Part shown: in pieces, positions 8,879-17,257 of the stretch
Numbering within the stretch: the first letter of the stretch is position 1
Layout of the letters: each line of letters opens with the position of its first letter
DNA from: JBEICQ01 sp040383885
GTDB taxonomy: Bacteria > Bacteroidota > Bacteroidia > UBA4408
Direction of reading: 5' to 3'
Assembly: GCA_040383885.1 (NCBI GenBank)
Contig: JBEICQ010000018.1
Coordinates: 1 to 26,083, forward strand
DNA: 26,083 bases
Made by a program: the position numbers and the translations under genes
The notes under the pieces: generated by a model
Databases searched by the model: none
Told to the model about the DNA's origin: nothing
What the model saw: only the letters and a program-made list of their open reading frames with translations

Positions 8879-8912
8879 AACAAACTATTCTGTCACAGGT
8901 CTAAAAGTCAAT

Positions 8913-8920
8913 CAAATGTA
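8913..8920 (-). promoter_or_regulatory. Exact -7 element TACATTTG before the ABM gene
   Basis: In the 54-base gap between hutI and the ABM gene, the minus strand carries TACATTTG, an exact TAnnTTTG element, 34 bases before the ATG. No TTTG lies at the expected -33 distance, so it is at best half a promoter. It would give the ABM and barrel genes some independence from hutI. Confidence 0.25.
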
Positions 8921-8932
8921 AGGATTTACCTA

Positions 8933-10201
8933 CTAAACCGGAGGCGTCAATTGGGTTTTTTTTCCCGACAGGAGGATATATTCAGCAGGATGATTTCCGA
9001 AGTCATAAGGAATGCGCAGGTAGGTGTCTAATTTTTTTGTCACCACCAGATTGGCTCTTTTGCCCCTGCTTATGGTACCTAACTCATGGCTTAACTCCAA
9101 AGCTGCTGCAGTATTGATGGTGGTAGCATGAAAGGCTTCTTCCGGTCCGAGGCCATATTCTACAGAGAGCATGCTCATGACCCGGTGCATGTTTCCGCTT
9201 GGAGAACTGCCGGGGTTATAATCCGAAGCAGCAGCAAGCGGCAAGCCTGCATCCAGCATTGCCCTGGCAGGTGGCTTTGGCAATTGAAGGAAATAAGCTG
9301 CACCCGGTAAAAGTGTTGGAATTACTGCGCTTTGCCTCAACAAATGAATTTCTTCTTCACCTACAAACTCGAGATGGTCTGCACTGATTGCACCAACAGC
9401 CACAGCCGCCTGTACTCCTCCCGAAACGGAAAGCTGGTTGGCATGAACCCTTGGCTTCATCCCATGCCTGTAGGCACACTCAAGTATGCGTATGGTTTCT
9501 TTTTCAGAAAAGTAATTCCTTTCACAAAATACATCAGCATAATCAGCAAGGTTCTCCGCAGCAACTGCAGGAATAATTTCCTGTTCGATAAGTTTGATGT
9601 ATGCCTCACGGTTGTTTTTGTATTCCTGTGGTACAGCATGGGCAGCGAGTAGGGTGGTTTTAACCGGTATCAAATTCAGTGCGGCAATACGCCTGGCGAC
9701 CCTGAGCATTTTCAGCTCTGATTCTAGGCTGAGTCCATATCCGGATTTAATCTCTATGCCGCCCGTCCCGGAAGCAATTACCTGTAGCAATCTTTCTTTT
9801 GTTGATTCAAATAGGAGCTCTTCGGAAGTGTTGCGCAGCTTGTTTGCCGAGTTCAGTATGCCACCTCCTCTGGCTGCTATTTCTTCATAACTCATCCCTT
9901 GTATTCGATCACGGAACTCGAGTTCTCTGGTGCCTGCAAATACCAGGTGTGTATGAGAATCAACCCAGGAGGGGAAAACCAATCTATTTTCACAGTCCAT
10001 TACTTCAAGTCCGCTCCAGTCCACAATTCCCGGAAATGTTTCCATAGGGCCGTAATCAGCAATCAGGCCATCTTCAATGGCCAACCATGCATCCTCTATC
10101 AAAGGAAGTTTTTTCATTTCCTCTCCGCAGATTCGCTCGGGAGCATCATCCCAAACCTGCAGGAGCTGACCGATATTTTTAAGCAACAATTTTGTTTTCA
10201 T
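8933..10201 (-). CDS. hutI: Imidazolonepropionase
   Basis: This is the third enzyme of histidine breakdown, hydrolysing 4-imidazolone-5-propanoate to N-formimino-L-glutamate in the cytoplasm. It has 422 residues from the start at 10201, close to the usual size. The amidohydrolase metal and catalytic residues are visible: His83 and His85 in 'DSHTHLVFAGTRE', His188 in 'AAHAVPQEY', His253 in 'HANQLSVSGG', His276 in 'ADHLEFV' and Asp327 in 'ASDYNPGSSPSGN'. The ATG at 10201 overlaps the TGA of the EamA transporter gene (ATGA), which supports it over an in-frame ATG at 10237 lying inside that gene. No hutH, hutU or hutG is in the window, so hutI is separated from the rest of the pathway here, as is frequent in Bacteroidota. 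Confidence 0.95.
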   Translation of the reverse strand: MKTKLLLKNIGQLLQVWDDAPERICGEEMKKLPLIEDAWLAIEDGLIADYGPMETFPGIVDWSGLEVMDCENRLVFPSWVDSHTHLVFAGTRELEFRDRIQGMSYEEIAARGGGILNSANKLRNTSEELLFESTKERLLQVIASGTGGIEIKSGYGLSLESELKMLRVARRIAALNLIPVKTTLLAAHAVPQEYKNNREAYIKLIEQEIIPAVAAENLADYADVFCERNYFSEKETIRILECAYRHGMKPRVHANQLSVSGGVQAAVAVGAISADHLEFVGEEEIHLLRQSAVIPTLLPGAAYFLQLPKPPARAMLDAGLPLAAASDYNPGSSPSGNMHRVMSMLSVEYGLGPEEAFHATTINTAAALELSHELGTISRGKRANLVVTKKLDTYLRIPYDFGNHPAEYILLSGKKTQLTPPV

Positions 10202-11127
10202 ATCAATCCCAATGTATGTGAAATGGATGTCCTCCAAATCAGGATAAACACCCCGGCAGTTGCAAGCAAACTGCCTGTGAGTTGTTGGGCGTTGATCCGA
10301 TGGCCATAATATATTCTTGAGATGAGTACCACAAATACCGGTACCAGTGAAAACAAGGTTTGTGCAACACTCGCATCAATATGACCGAGGGCATACATGC
10401 AGCTTGTCATCCCGATGACCGGACCGCAAAGGGTTCCCCATAGCACATATTTCAGCCCCCGGTTTTTATTTTCTACAACAGGGGTTATTTCATTTTTTAT
10501 TCTTCCGGTAAAAAGTACCAGAAGGTATGCCATGGTGCAGGATGTGACCATCCGCATCCAGGCCGAATGGGCCGGTTCAAGGGATGTGGCCGTATGCATG
10601 GCCTCTTTTGAGCAAACGATTCCAAGTCCCTGACAAACGGCTGCCAGTGCAGCATAAAGAATTCCTTTGGGTGATTTTTTATCTGTGTTTTTTTCTTCCT
10701 TTTTCAGCAAACTAATCAATATGCCCGATAAGGTGATAAGCATGCCTGCTGAACCAATGGTGCTCAATTGCTCATTCCCCATGAATACTTCTGTGATGAG
10801 CACAACCCCGGGCGCAAGCGTGGCGAAGATGCTCGATAAACGCGGACCCAGCAGGGAAAATGAAGAAAAGGAAAAATAATCGCCGATAGTTAGTCCAATC
10901 AAACCCGATAAACCAAGCCAGAACCATTGTTGCTTGTTGGGCAGGCTAAACATTTCGCTGATACCAATGCCAAAGCCAAACCACAACATGAGGCTTAAGA
11001 GCAAAGCTGCAAGCAGAAGCCGAAAATTGTTTACCGTAAAGGCTCCCATGCGGTTTGAGGCCTCCGTAAACGGAAAAATTCCAATGGCCCAGATAATGGC
11101 AGTGAACAATGCAGCACCTTCTCCCAT
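10198..11127 (-). CDS. EamA/DMT-superfamily transporter
   Basis: This 309-residue inner-membrane protein has about ten hydrophobic helices in two repeated halves of five, the drug/metabolite transporter architecture. The first half begins 'GEGAALFTAIIWAIGIFPF' and the second 'KGILYAALAAVCQGLGIV'. The EamA-type features 'NFRLLLAALLLSLML', 'SSIFATLAPGVVLI' and 'ASVAQTLFSLVPVFVVLIS' are present, with a short charged cytoplasmic link (KKEEKNTDKKSPK) between the halves. Substrates in this family range from amino acids to drugs and cannot be predicted. The ATG shares one base with the yggS stop (TGATG), and its TGA overlaps the hutI start, so all three are likely one message. Confidence 0.88.
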   Translation of the reverse strand: MGEGAALFTAIIWAIGIFPFTEASNRMGAFTVNNFRLLLAALLLSLMLWFGFGIGISEMFSLPNKQQWFWLGLSGLIGLTIGDYFSFSSFSLLGPRLSSIFATLAPGVVLITEVFMGNEQLSTIGSAGMLITLSGILISLLKKEEKNTDKKSPKGILYAALAAVCQGLGIVCSKEAMHTATSLEPAHSAWMRMVTSCTMAYLLVLFTGRIKNEITPVVENKNRGLKYVLWGTLCGPVIGMTSCMYALGHIDASVAQTLFSLVPVFVVLISRIYYGHRINAQQLTGSLLATAGVFILIWRTSISHTLGLI

Positions 11128-11771
11128 CAGGCAAATAACGCGCTCCCTACGCGTATCATATTGCTGCCGCAGGCAAGGGCAATCCTGTAGTCTCCACTCA
11201 TCCCCATGGATAGCACACTTGCCTCCGGTGCTACAGACAGGAGTTCTTTGTGAAGTTTTTTTAGCAACATGAATTCTCTGGTAATCTCTTCTTGTTCTGC
11301 TGTTAAACTGGCCATGCCCATGAGACCTTTCACGAGCAAATGAGGATATTTTTTTGTAAAGGGAATGCTGAATATCTCCCCTGCAATGCCCGGTGAAAAA
11401 CCAAACTTGCTTTCTTCCCTGGCGATGTGAAATTGCAAAAGAATATTTGTTTTGGTTTGCATGGCGGCCGCCTGTTTTTCCAATTCATCCATGAGCCTGA
11501 TGCTGTCTACACCATGTATCAGTTGGGTATGACCAATGATGCTCTTTGCCTTATTGGTTTGGAGGTGTCCGATGAGATGCCATTCAATATCGGAGGGTAA
11601 ATGTTTTTTTTTCTCCAGCAATTCCTGTACGCGGTTTTCTCCAAATATTCTCCAACCCGCATCATACAATTCTTGCACTTTCTCTAAGGATTGATTTTTT
11701 GTAACTGCCACCAGTGTTGTTCCTGCAGGAAGCTGACCGAGTATGGTTTGCAGATTTTCTTTTATCCTCAT
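11127..11771 (-). CDS. yggS: PLP homeostasis protein, YggS/PROSC family
   Basis: This 214-residue cytoplasmic protein binds pyridoxal 5'-phosphate and buffers the vitamin B6 pool; it has no known catalytic activity. The start at 11771 gives the family N-terminus 'MRIKENLQTIL' followed by 'TTLVAVTKNQSLEKV', with Lys25 as the PLP-linking lysine. Other family motifs are 'FGENRVQEL', 'WHLIGHLQTNKAK', 'HGVDSIRL', 'GLMGMASL', 'LSMGMSGDYRIAL' and 'GSNMIRVGSALF'. An upstream in-frame ATG at 11906 would overlap rarA and add unrelated sequence. A -7 element sits directly before this ATG, so the message may be leaderless. It is the first gene of the long minus-strand run. The window also encodes glyA, a PLP enzyme, but not in the same unit. 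Confidence 0.93.
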   Translation of the reverse strand: MRIKENLQTILGQLPAGTTLVAVTKNQSLEKVQELYDAGWRIFGENRVQELLEKKKHLPSDIEWHLIGHLQTNKAKSIIGHTQLIHGVDSIRLMDELEKQAAAMQTKTNILLQFHIAREESKFGFSPGIAGEIFSIPFTKKYPHLLVKGLMGMASLTAEQEEITREFMLLKKLHKELLSVAPEASVLSMGMSGDYRIALACGSNMIRVGSALFA

Positions 11772-11776
11772 GCCTG

Positions 11777-11808
11777 CAAATGTAATGCTTGGCATCTGTT
11801 TGACGAAA
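11777..11808 (-). promoter_or_regulatory. Putative yggS promoter abutting the start codon
   Basis: On the minus strand TTTC (11808-11805), a 20-base spacer and TACATTTG (11784-11777) fit the Bacteroidota -33 TTTG / -7 TAnnTTTG promoter with one mismatch. Only five bases separate the -7 element from the yggS ATG, so transcription should start at or next to the ATG. Its -33 region crosses that of the divergent rarA promoter. Confidence 0.5.
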
Positions 11809-11830
11809 GGAAACAGAAGGTGTAACTTTA
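11799..11830 (+). promoter_or_regulatory. Putative rarA promoter abutting the start codon
   Basis: TTTG (11799-11802), a 20-base spacer and TAACTTTA (11823-11830) match the -33 / -7 consensus with only the last base differing. Four bases separate the -7 element from the GTG start at 11835, predicting a message with little or no leader. The box overlaps the yggS promoter head to head. Confidence 0.4.
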
Positions 11831-11834
11831 CCCT

Positions 11835-13124
11835 GTGAATCTTCATCAGCCGCTGGCCGAAAGGGTACGCCCAAAGAAACTTGTAGATGTAATCGGTCAG
11901 CAACACCTGATCGGGCCTTCCGGACCCATCAGCACCTTTGTTAGCCGCAACTCCCTTCCCTCACTTATTTTGTGGGGTCCTCCGGGAGTTGGCAAAACCA
12001 CAATCGCAAGTCTTCTTGCAGGGGAGATGGGACGCGAATTCTATCCCATCAGTGCGGTGCATTCAGGCGTAAAAGAAGTAAGAGAGGTTATTGATCGGGC
12101 CAAGCACAGAAACCTGCTCAGCAAGGGTGCGCCCGTGTTGTTTATCGACGAGATACATCGGTTTAGCAAGTCGCAGCAGGATGCCCTGCTGCATGCCGTA
12201 GAAAATGGTTGGGTAACCCTCGTGGGGGCAACCACTGAGAACCCCTCTTTTGAAGTAATTGCTCCTTTGCTCTCCCGCTGTCAGGTGTATGTGCTTCAGC
12301 CCCTCACTGCGGATGAACTCATGCAAATCCTCCTGCAGGCGATGTCAAAAGATGCTTATCTGCAGAACAAAAAGATTTCCTTTGATGCCACCGAGGCGCT
12401 CTTCAGGGCATCCGGTGGGGATGCCCGTAAATTGCTTAATACCTTTGATCTGCTTGTACAATCAAGTCATGCTGAGGAGGTGCATATCACCAATGAGCTG
12501 GTGATGGAACTCGTGCAGAAAAAACCCGCACTATACGACAAGTCAGGGGAGCAGCATTTTGACATCATCTCTGCTTTTATCAAGTCCATGAGGGGTAGTG
12601 ATCCAAACGCAGCGGTATACTGGCTTGCACGGATGATAGAAGGAGGTGAAGATCCGCTTTTTATTGCCAGGCGCATGGTGGTGTTTGCCTCTGAAGACAT
12701 TGGCAATGCCAATCCAACTGCCTTGGTTCTGGCTTCCACTTGCTTTGATGCCATTCATAAAACAGGCATGCCTGAGGGAAGAATTATTCTTTCTCAAACA
12801 GCCGTTTACCTTGCTTCTTCAGTAAAGAGCAACGCCTCCTATATAGCCATTGAAAAAGCCCTTGCCCTGGTAAAAACCACCGGCGATTTGCCTGTCCCAC
12901 TGCATCTTCGGAACTCACCTACTGCATTGATGAAGGAACTGGGTTATGGCGATGGATATAAATATGCACATGATTTTGTTGCTGGCAGCGAAGAAGCTTT
13001 TCAGGAATTTCTTCCCGGCTCACTGGCAGGTACAGTTTTGTATCAGCCCGGCAGCAATGCAAGAGAGGAAGAGATGAGAAAATATCTTTATTTTGTTTGG
13101 AAAGAAAAGTATGGTTACGGGTAA
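11835..13124 (+). CDS. rarA: Replication-associated recombination protein A (AAA+ ATPase)
   Basis: This is a clamp-loader-like AAA+ ATPase of the RarA/MgsA (WRNIP1) family acting at stalled replication forks. Its 429 residues match the family length. Walker A is 'GPPGVGKT' (48-55), Walker B 'VLFIDEIHRF' (101-110) with Asp105/Glu106, and sensor 1 'LVGATTENPSFEV'. The C-terminal tetramerisation half carries 'DIISAFIKSMRGSDPNAAVY' and 'YPHD-region' equivalents such as 'YKYAHDF'. Translation starts at GTG 11835: an in-frame stop lies at 11823-11825 and no ATG precedes the conserved 'PLAERVRPKKL' segment. The end overlaps the lipoprotein gene start by 14 bases. Divergent from yggS. Confidence 0.95.
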   Translation: MNLHQPLAERVRPKKLVDVIGQQHLIGPSGPISTFVSRNSLPSLILWGPPGVGKTTIASLLAGEMGREFYPISAVHSGVKEVREVIDRAKHRNLLSKGAPVLFIDEIHRFSKSQQDALLHAVENGWVTLVGATTENPSFEVIAPLLSRCQVYVLQPLTADELMQILLQAMSKDAYLQNKKISFDATEALFRASGGDARKLLNTFDLLVQSSHAEEVHITNELVMELVQKKPALYDKSGEQHFDIISAFIKSMRGSDPNAAVYWLARMIEGGEDPLFIARRMVVFASEDIGNANPTALVLASTCFDAIHKTGMPEGRIILSQTAVYLASSVKSNASYIAIEKALALVKTTGDLPVPLHLRNSPTALMKELGYGDGYKYAHDFVAGSEEAFQEFLPGSLAGTVLYQPGSNAREEEMRKYLYFVWKEKYGYG

Positions 13125-14757
13125 GTTTTTTACTATTTGTCGATGCTGGCCCTGCCTGTTGTTGTTTTTTTTAATCTCCTGCAAGCGTGAACCCTTGCGA
13201 TGGGATACAAAATGGTCGGCTCCGCTCGCCTATGGAAGAGCCGGCGTAAAACAAATCATCCCGGATTCCTTACTCTCCATCAAAAATGGCGGAGAAGTAT
13301 TTCTGGCATGGAAAGGCAGATTGGGTGCATCCGGAAGCAGCGATGTTTTTGTTTTGCCTGATACTACCGTATCCAAATTTTTTAACTCAGGACTTTTTTC
13401 TTTTACCGCTCCGCCGGGCACCAGCTTGTTCGGAAGTTCGGAAGATTTCACCTTCAATACCGGTGCCAGGCTTAGCAAAATTGTACTCAAATCGGGCAAG
13501 CTTCGTTATACAATCAAAAACAGGGTCAAGGGAAATATCCTGTTTTCATACAAACTGCCTTTTGCAAAAAAAAACGGAACTGCTCTTTCCATCAACAGGC
13601 CTATCCCTGCAGGAAATACAAACGCGCCCTCGGCTATTTCCGGTGTGCTTGATATGGCAGGTTATGAAATGATGATGAAAGGTAAAATGGGTGACAGATT
13701 CAATGCCATCGCATCAGAATATGAAGTACAGCTTGATCCAAATGGTCAGGCAGTGCTGATTTCTCCCTTTGATTCAGTGCTGGTTTCTTTTAGTTTCGAA
13801 AACATGGTTCCGGACTATGCCAAAGGGTATTTCGGACAAAGCGTGCTCAAACTGGAAGGGAATGCTCCGGTTACGCTTTTTAAAAATCTGAGTTGTGAAG
13901 ATTTTCTGCTTGATGATGTCAACATGGCACTCACACTCAATAATTCCATGGGAGCAGATATCTCCTGCAGGATAAAAAAGATTGCTGCCATCAATGCTGT
14001 AAAAGGAACAGAAATTTCATTGCAGCATTCACTCCTCAATAACCAGATTCAGCTTTCGCGGGCGAGGGAAGTTCCTTATCAGATTCAATCGCGCACATTT
14101 GCTATCAACAGCGGCAACTCAAATGTTGCAGACCTGATATCAGGCTTGCCAACATCACTGAGCTACAGCATCGAAGCCTCCCTAAATCCCTTGGGAAACA
14201 TCTCGGCATCGAATGATTTTTTAGTCTCCCCAAGGGTTTTTGATGCAGATATTTCCATTGAAATTCCTCTGCGTCTTGGACTAAAAAACCTTTCCTACTC
14301 CACCGGTGATACAAACGGTAATCTGACACCCGAAAATGCAACTAACTTCAAATTTTCTGTATCCGAGAATGATGTTGCCAAAAGCAATGGTGCTACCCTG
14401 CTGCTAAAATTCAACAATGATTTTCCTATGGAAATGCGTTTTGAACCGGTGTTTTTCGACAAGGATAACAAGCCTCTCTCTCTCTCCTTTTTGCAGGCGC
14501 CTGCTCTCAAATCTCTTTTTGTGATGCGTGCCGCTGTTCCGGAAACAAACGGGCGGGTAATCAGGCCTGCAACATCCGAAATCCCTTGTAGGTTGACAAA
14601 GGCAGACTTGATGCAACTCACAAAAGCAGTGAAGATGGCCTACAGAATTTATTTGAACTCCATTGATGCACAAGGGAAATACCACTTATGGTACGAGGAT
14701 TATAAAATTGATTTCAGTATTTCTGCACGACTCAATTATGAAATGGAATTGCCTTAG
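13111..14757 (+). CDS. Uncharacterised large lipoprotein
   Basis: This 548-residue lipoprotein starts at 13111 with a Lys, a hydrophobic core and lipobox 'LISC' (Cys24), followed by 'KREP', which partly resembles the Lys-plus-acidic signal that sends Bacteroidota lipoproteins to the cell surface. The mature part is beta-rich with alternating polar and hydrophobic residues, many Ser/Asn and no metal or catalytic motif I recognise. It resembles large surface lipoproteins of this phylum that lack a named family. It overlaps the rarA 3' end by 14 bases and the following outer-membrane protein by 20 bases. That pairing suggests the lipoprotein and the barrel-like protein work together; this is inference from position. 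Confidence 0.7.
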   Translation: MVTGKFFTICRCWPCLLLFFLISCKREPLRWDTKWSAPLAYGRAGVKQIIPDSLLSIKNGGEVFLAWKGRLGASGSSDVFVLPDTTVSKFFNSGLFSFTAPPGTSLFGSSEDFTFNTGARLSKIVLKSGKLRYTIKNRVKGNILFSYKLPFAKKNGTALSINRPIPAGNTNAPSAISGVLDMAGYEMMMKGKMGDRFNAIASEYEVQLDPNGQAVLISPFDSVLVSFSFENMVPDYAKGYFGQSVLKLEGNAPVTLFKNLSCEDFLLDDVNMALTLNNSMGADISCRIKKIAAINAVKGTEISLQHSLLNNQIQLSRAREVPYQIQSRTFAINSGNSNVADLISGLPTSLSYSIEASLNPLGNISASNDFLVSPRVFDADISIEIPLRLGLKNLSYSTGDTNGNLTPENATNFKFSVSENDVAKSNGATLLLKFNNDFPMEMRFEPVFFDKDNKPLSLSFLQAPALKSLFVMRAAVPETNGRVIRPATSEIPCRLTKADLMQLTKAVKMAYRIYLNSIDAQGKYHLWYEDYKIDFSISARLNYEMELP

Positions 14758-16009
14758 ATTTTTCTTGGCTCTTTGCCTGTGCAGTCAATCTTATTTTACG
14801 CTGGCAGGGACGCCACATAAGAATGCATCAATTGAATTCTTTTCAGCCCAATCTGCTTTCAGCAGCAGCCTGAGTGCATCGTCTCTTGCCGATGTTTACC
14901 GGGGAGGTTTTCTTGATACCAACCGCCTCTTTCAAATGAGTCAAGAACTCACCGGAAATAACCAACTTTTCCTTACAGAGAAATGGGGAATCAAATATTC
15001 ATTTGATATTGCCGATGCCTTTCTAAACCGTTTTAAAATTCGCCTTGATGCAGGTATTTGTCAGCGAAATCTTCTCTTTACCACATTTACTGCAGATGCT
15101 TTTCGTTTGCTTGCATTTGGGAATCAACCCTTGCAGGAAAAAGAACTCTCGTTTTCGGGAAGCCGTTTTATGGATTATAATTTCCAGGACTTATTTACCG
15201 GGTTTACAGCAGTTACTGAAACAGAATCAGGAAGATTCAGTCTACGACTTGCCGCTTCCTTACTCAACATGAAATCCTCCAGCGATTTTCAGGTTTATCG
15301 GGGAACCATGATCACAGATTCAGCCGCAACCGAATTATCTGCGGACATCGCTGCCAAACTCCGTTCCATGCCGGGTGATACTTCACAGTCATCTACTTTT
15401 TTCTCGCACCGGGGGTTTGGATTTCTTGGGCATCTGAGTCTTTCATACACAAATAAAAACAGGGTGCATATCGGGCTTAGTGCTAATGATGTTGGAAGAA
15501 CAACTTTTTACCGTTCCGCATCAAGAACAATAGATACCTCAATGGTATACAAAGGAATTTATATAAATACTTACGGATTGCTCTACAATCCAGGATACAC
15601 AGTTGACACAGATTCTCTTGCCAGCACTTTTTCTCGAAGGCCTGCAGGGCGGTATACCGCTTTTTTTCCCTCTTCTTTTATCATGTCTGCCTGGTGGAAG
15701 CCAAGGGATACTACATGGCAGGTGTCTTTACAATCCACATTTTTTCCGGCGTTATCTTCCGTGTCTTTTCATCAGTTATTTATACACAAAACCTTTGGTG
15801 CATGGAAGGTTCAGGCAGGCGCGCTTCAGTTTTTTGGAAGGCGATTTACATCCGGTATTGGTGCATCTGTAAAAATCAGAAAAACCTGGTTCTTTACACT
15901 CGATGTAATCTCACCCGAAGTCCTTTTTCTTCCGGGAAAGACAAGGTCTGCAGGTGTTCGCGCTGCAGCCGGATGGAATTTACCTCGTCGCATAAAGCGG
16001 AAGGCCTGA
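14738..16009 (+). CDS. DUF5723-like putative outer-membrane protein
   Basis: This is a 423-residue protein starting at 14738, where the signal peptide begins (MKWNCLRFFLALCLCSQSYF, cut near TLAGT). The earlier in-frame ATG at 14663 lies inside the lipoprotein gene and gives no signal peptide. The mature protein is a run of amphipathic beta strands rich in Phe, Ser and Thr ('FSLRLAASLLNM', 'GFGFLGHLSLSYTNKN', 'RFTSGIGASVKI'), as in outer-membrane barrels. The N-terminal 'SSLADVYRGGFLDTNRLFQM' recalls DUF5723 proteins of Bacteroidota, which often follow a lipoprotein gene. The family call is from memory of the pattern and moderate. The gene runs 30 bases into the convergent glyA. Confidence 0.55.
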   Translation: MKWNCLRFFLALCLCSQSYFTLAGTPHKNASIEFFSAQSAFSSSLSASSLADVYRGGFLDTNRLFQMSQELTGNNQLFLTEKWGIKYSFDIADAFLNRFKIRLDAGICQRNLLFTTFTADAFRLLAFGNQPLQEKELSFSGSRFMDYNFQDLFTGFTAVTETESGRFSLRLAASLLNMKSSSDFQVYRGTMITDSAATELSADIAAKLRSMPGDTSQSSTFFSHRGFGFLGHLSLSYTNKNRVHIGLSANDVGRTTFYRSASRTIDTSMVYKGIYINTYGLLYNPGYTVDTDSLASTFSRRPAGRYTAFFPSSFIMSAWWKPRDTTWQVSLQSTFFPALSSVSFHQLFIHKTFGAWKVQAGALQFFGRRFTSGIGASVKIRKTWFFTLDVISPEVLFLPGKTRSAGVRAAAGWNLPRRIKRKA

Positions 16010-17257
16010 CATCAGGTTGTTGACTTGTTTTTTCAGTGATTGAATCCTTGTTTCGTTATCGCGGTTCATGATGCAATCATCAATCATGGAGGCAACCGTC
16101 TGCATGTCTTTTTCTTTTAATCCCCTCGTGGTGATGGCAGGAGTACCCAACCTGATTCCGGAGGTAACAAAAGGAGATTTGTCGTCGAAAGGAACCATGT
16201 TTTTATTTACCGTTATATCTGCTTTCACCAGGGCCTGTTCTGCTTCTTTTCCGGTACAATTTTTTGAGCGAAGATCAATCAGCATGCAATGGTTGTCTGT
16301 ACCTCCGGATACAACCATGTAGCCCAAGTCCATCATGTGACTGCAAAGTGCTTTGGCATTTGCAATTACCTGTTTTGAATATTCCGTAAAGGATGCATCG
16401 AGTGCTTCACCAAAAGCAACCGCTTTTGCAGCAATCACATGTTCCAGCGGCCCCCCCTGAGTACCCGGAAATACGGCGGCATCAAGCAGGGCACTCATGG
16501 ATTTAATTTCACCTTTGGGGGTGGTGAAACCATACGGGTTGGGGAAGTCTTTTCCCATCAGGATAAGACCTCCTCTGGGACCCCTGAGGGTTTTATGGGT
16601 GGTGGTGGTTATAACATGACAATGAGGTACAGGGTTATTAAGTAAACCGGTGGCAATCAAACCTGCAGGATGAGAAATATCTGCCAGCAAAAGTGCTCCT
16701 GCCTCATCTGCAATTTTTCTCAACCTGGCATAATCCCAATCTCTTGAGTAGGCAGAGGCACCGCAGATGATGAGTTTGGGTTTATTTTCCTTTACCGTTT
16801 TTTCAACCACATCGTAATCAATTCTCCCGGTTTCTCGGGATACACCATAGAAAGAGGGCTTGTATAGTTTGCCGGAAAAATTAACAGGAGAACCATGCGT
16901 GAGGTGACCTCCATGTGATAGGTCGAAGCCCGTGATTGAATCGCCCGGGTTGAGCAAGGCAAGCATCACAGCCGCATTTGCCTGTGCACCAGAATGAGGT
17001 TGCACATTCGCCCATGCTGCACCAAAAAGTTTGCACACCCTGTCGATGGCCAACTGCTCTACCTGATCAACGATGTGACATCCACCGTAATATCTTTTGC
17101 CCGGTAGGCCTTCGGCGTATTTGTTGGTAAGCACGCTACCCATTGCCTCCATTACCTGATTGCTGACAAAATTTTCGGAAGCAATCAGTTCTATACCTTC
17201 TGTTTGACGGTGTTTTTCAAGATCAATCAGATCAAATATTTGTTTGTCTTTATTCAT
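15980..17257 (-). CDS. glyA: Serine hydroxymethyltransferase
   Basis: This is a PLP enzyme interconverting serine and glycine with transfer of a one-carbon unit to tetrahydrofolate, in the cytoplasm. It has 425 residues, typical of the bacterial enzyme. Features are 'IELIASENFVS', 'NKYAEGLPGKRYYGGC', 'NVQPHSGAQANAAV', 'LSHGGHLTHG', and the PLP lysine Lys222 in 'TTTTHKTLRGPRGG', plus C-terminal 'SGIRLGTPAITTRG'. The ATG overlaps the stop of the upstream membrane-protein gene as ATGA, so it is expressed with the exosortase pair. Its last 30 bases overlap the convergent DUF5723-like gene, and no terminator is visible between them. Confidence 0.97.
   Translation of the reverse strand: MNKDKQIFDLIDLEKHRQTEGIELIASENFVSNQVMEAMGSVLTNKYAEGLPGKRYYGGCHIVDQVEQLAIDRVCKLFGAAWANVQPHSGAQANAAVMLALLNPGDSITGFDLSHGGHLTHGSPVNFSGKLYKPSFYGVSRETGRIDYDVVEKTVKENKPKLIICGASAYSRDWDYARLRKIADEAGALLLADISHPAGLIATGLLNNPVPHCHVITTTTHKTLRGPRGGLILMGKDFPNPYGFTTPKGEIKSMSALLDAAVFPGTQGGPLEHVIAAKAVAFGEALDASFTEYSKQVIANAKALCSHMMDLGYMVVSGGTDNHCMLIDLRSKNCTGKEAEQALVKADITVNKNMVPFDDKSPFVTSGIRLGTPAITTRGLKEKDMQTVASMIDDCIMNRDNETRIQSLKKQVNNLMSGLPLYATR

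Noticed and set aside
8606..9031. Plus-strand frame of 141 codons across ABM/hutI
   Set aside because: It spans the opposite strand of two recognised genes, with no homology pattern and no signal.
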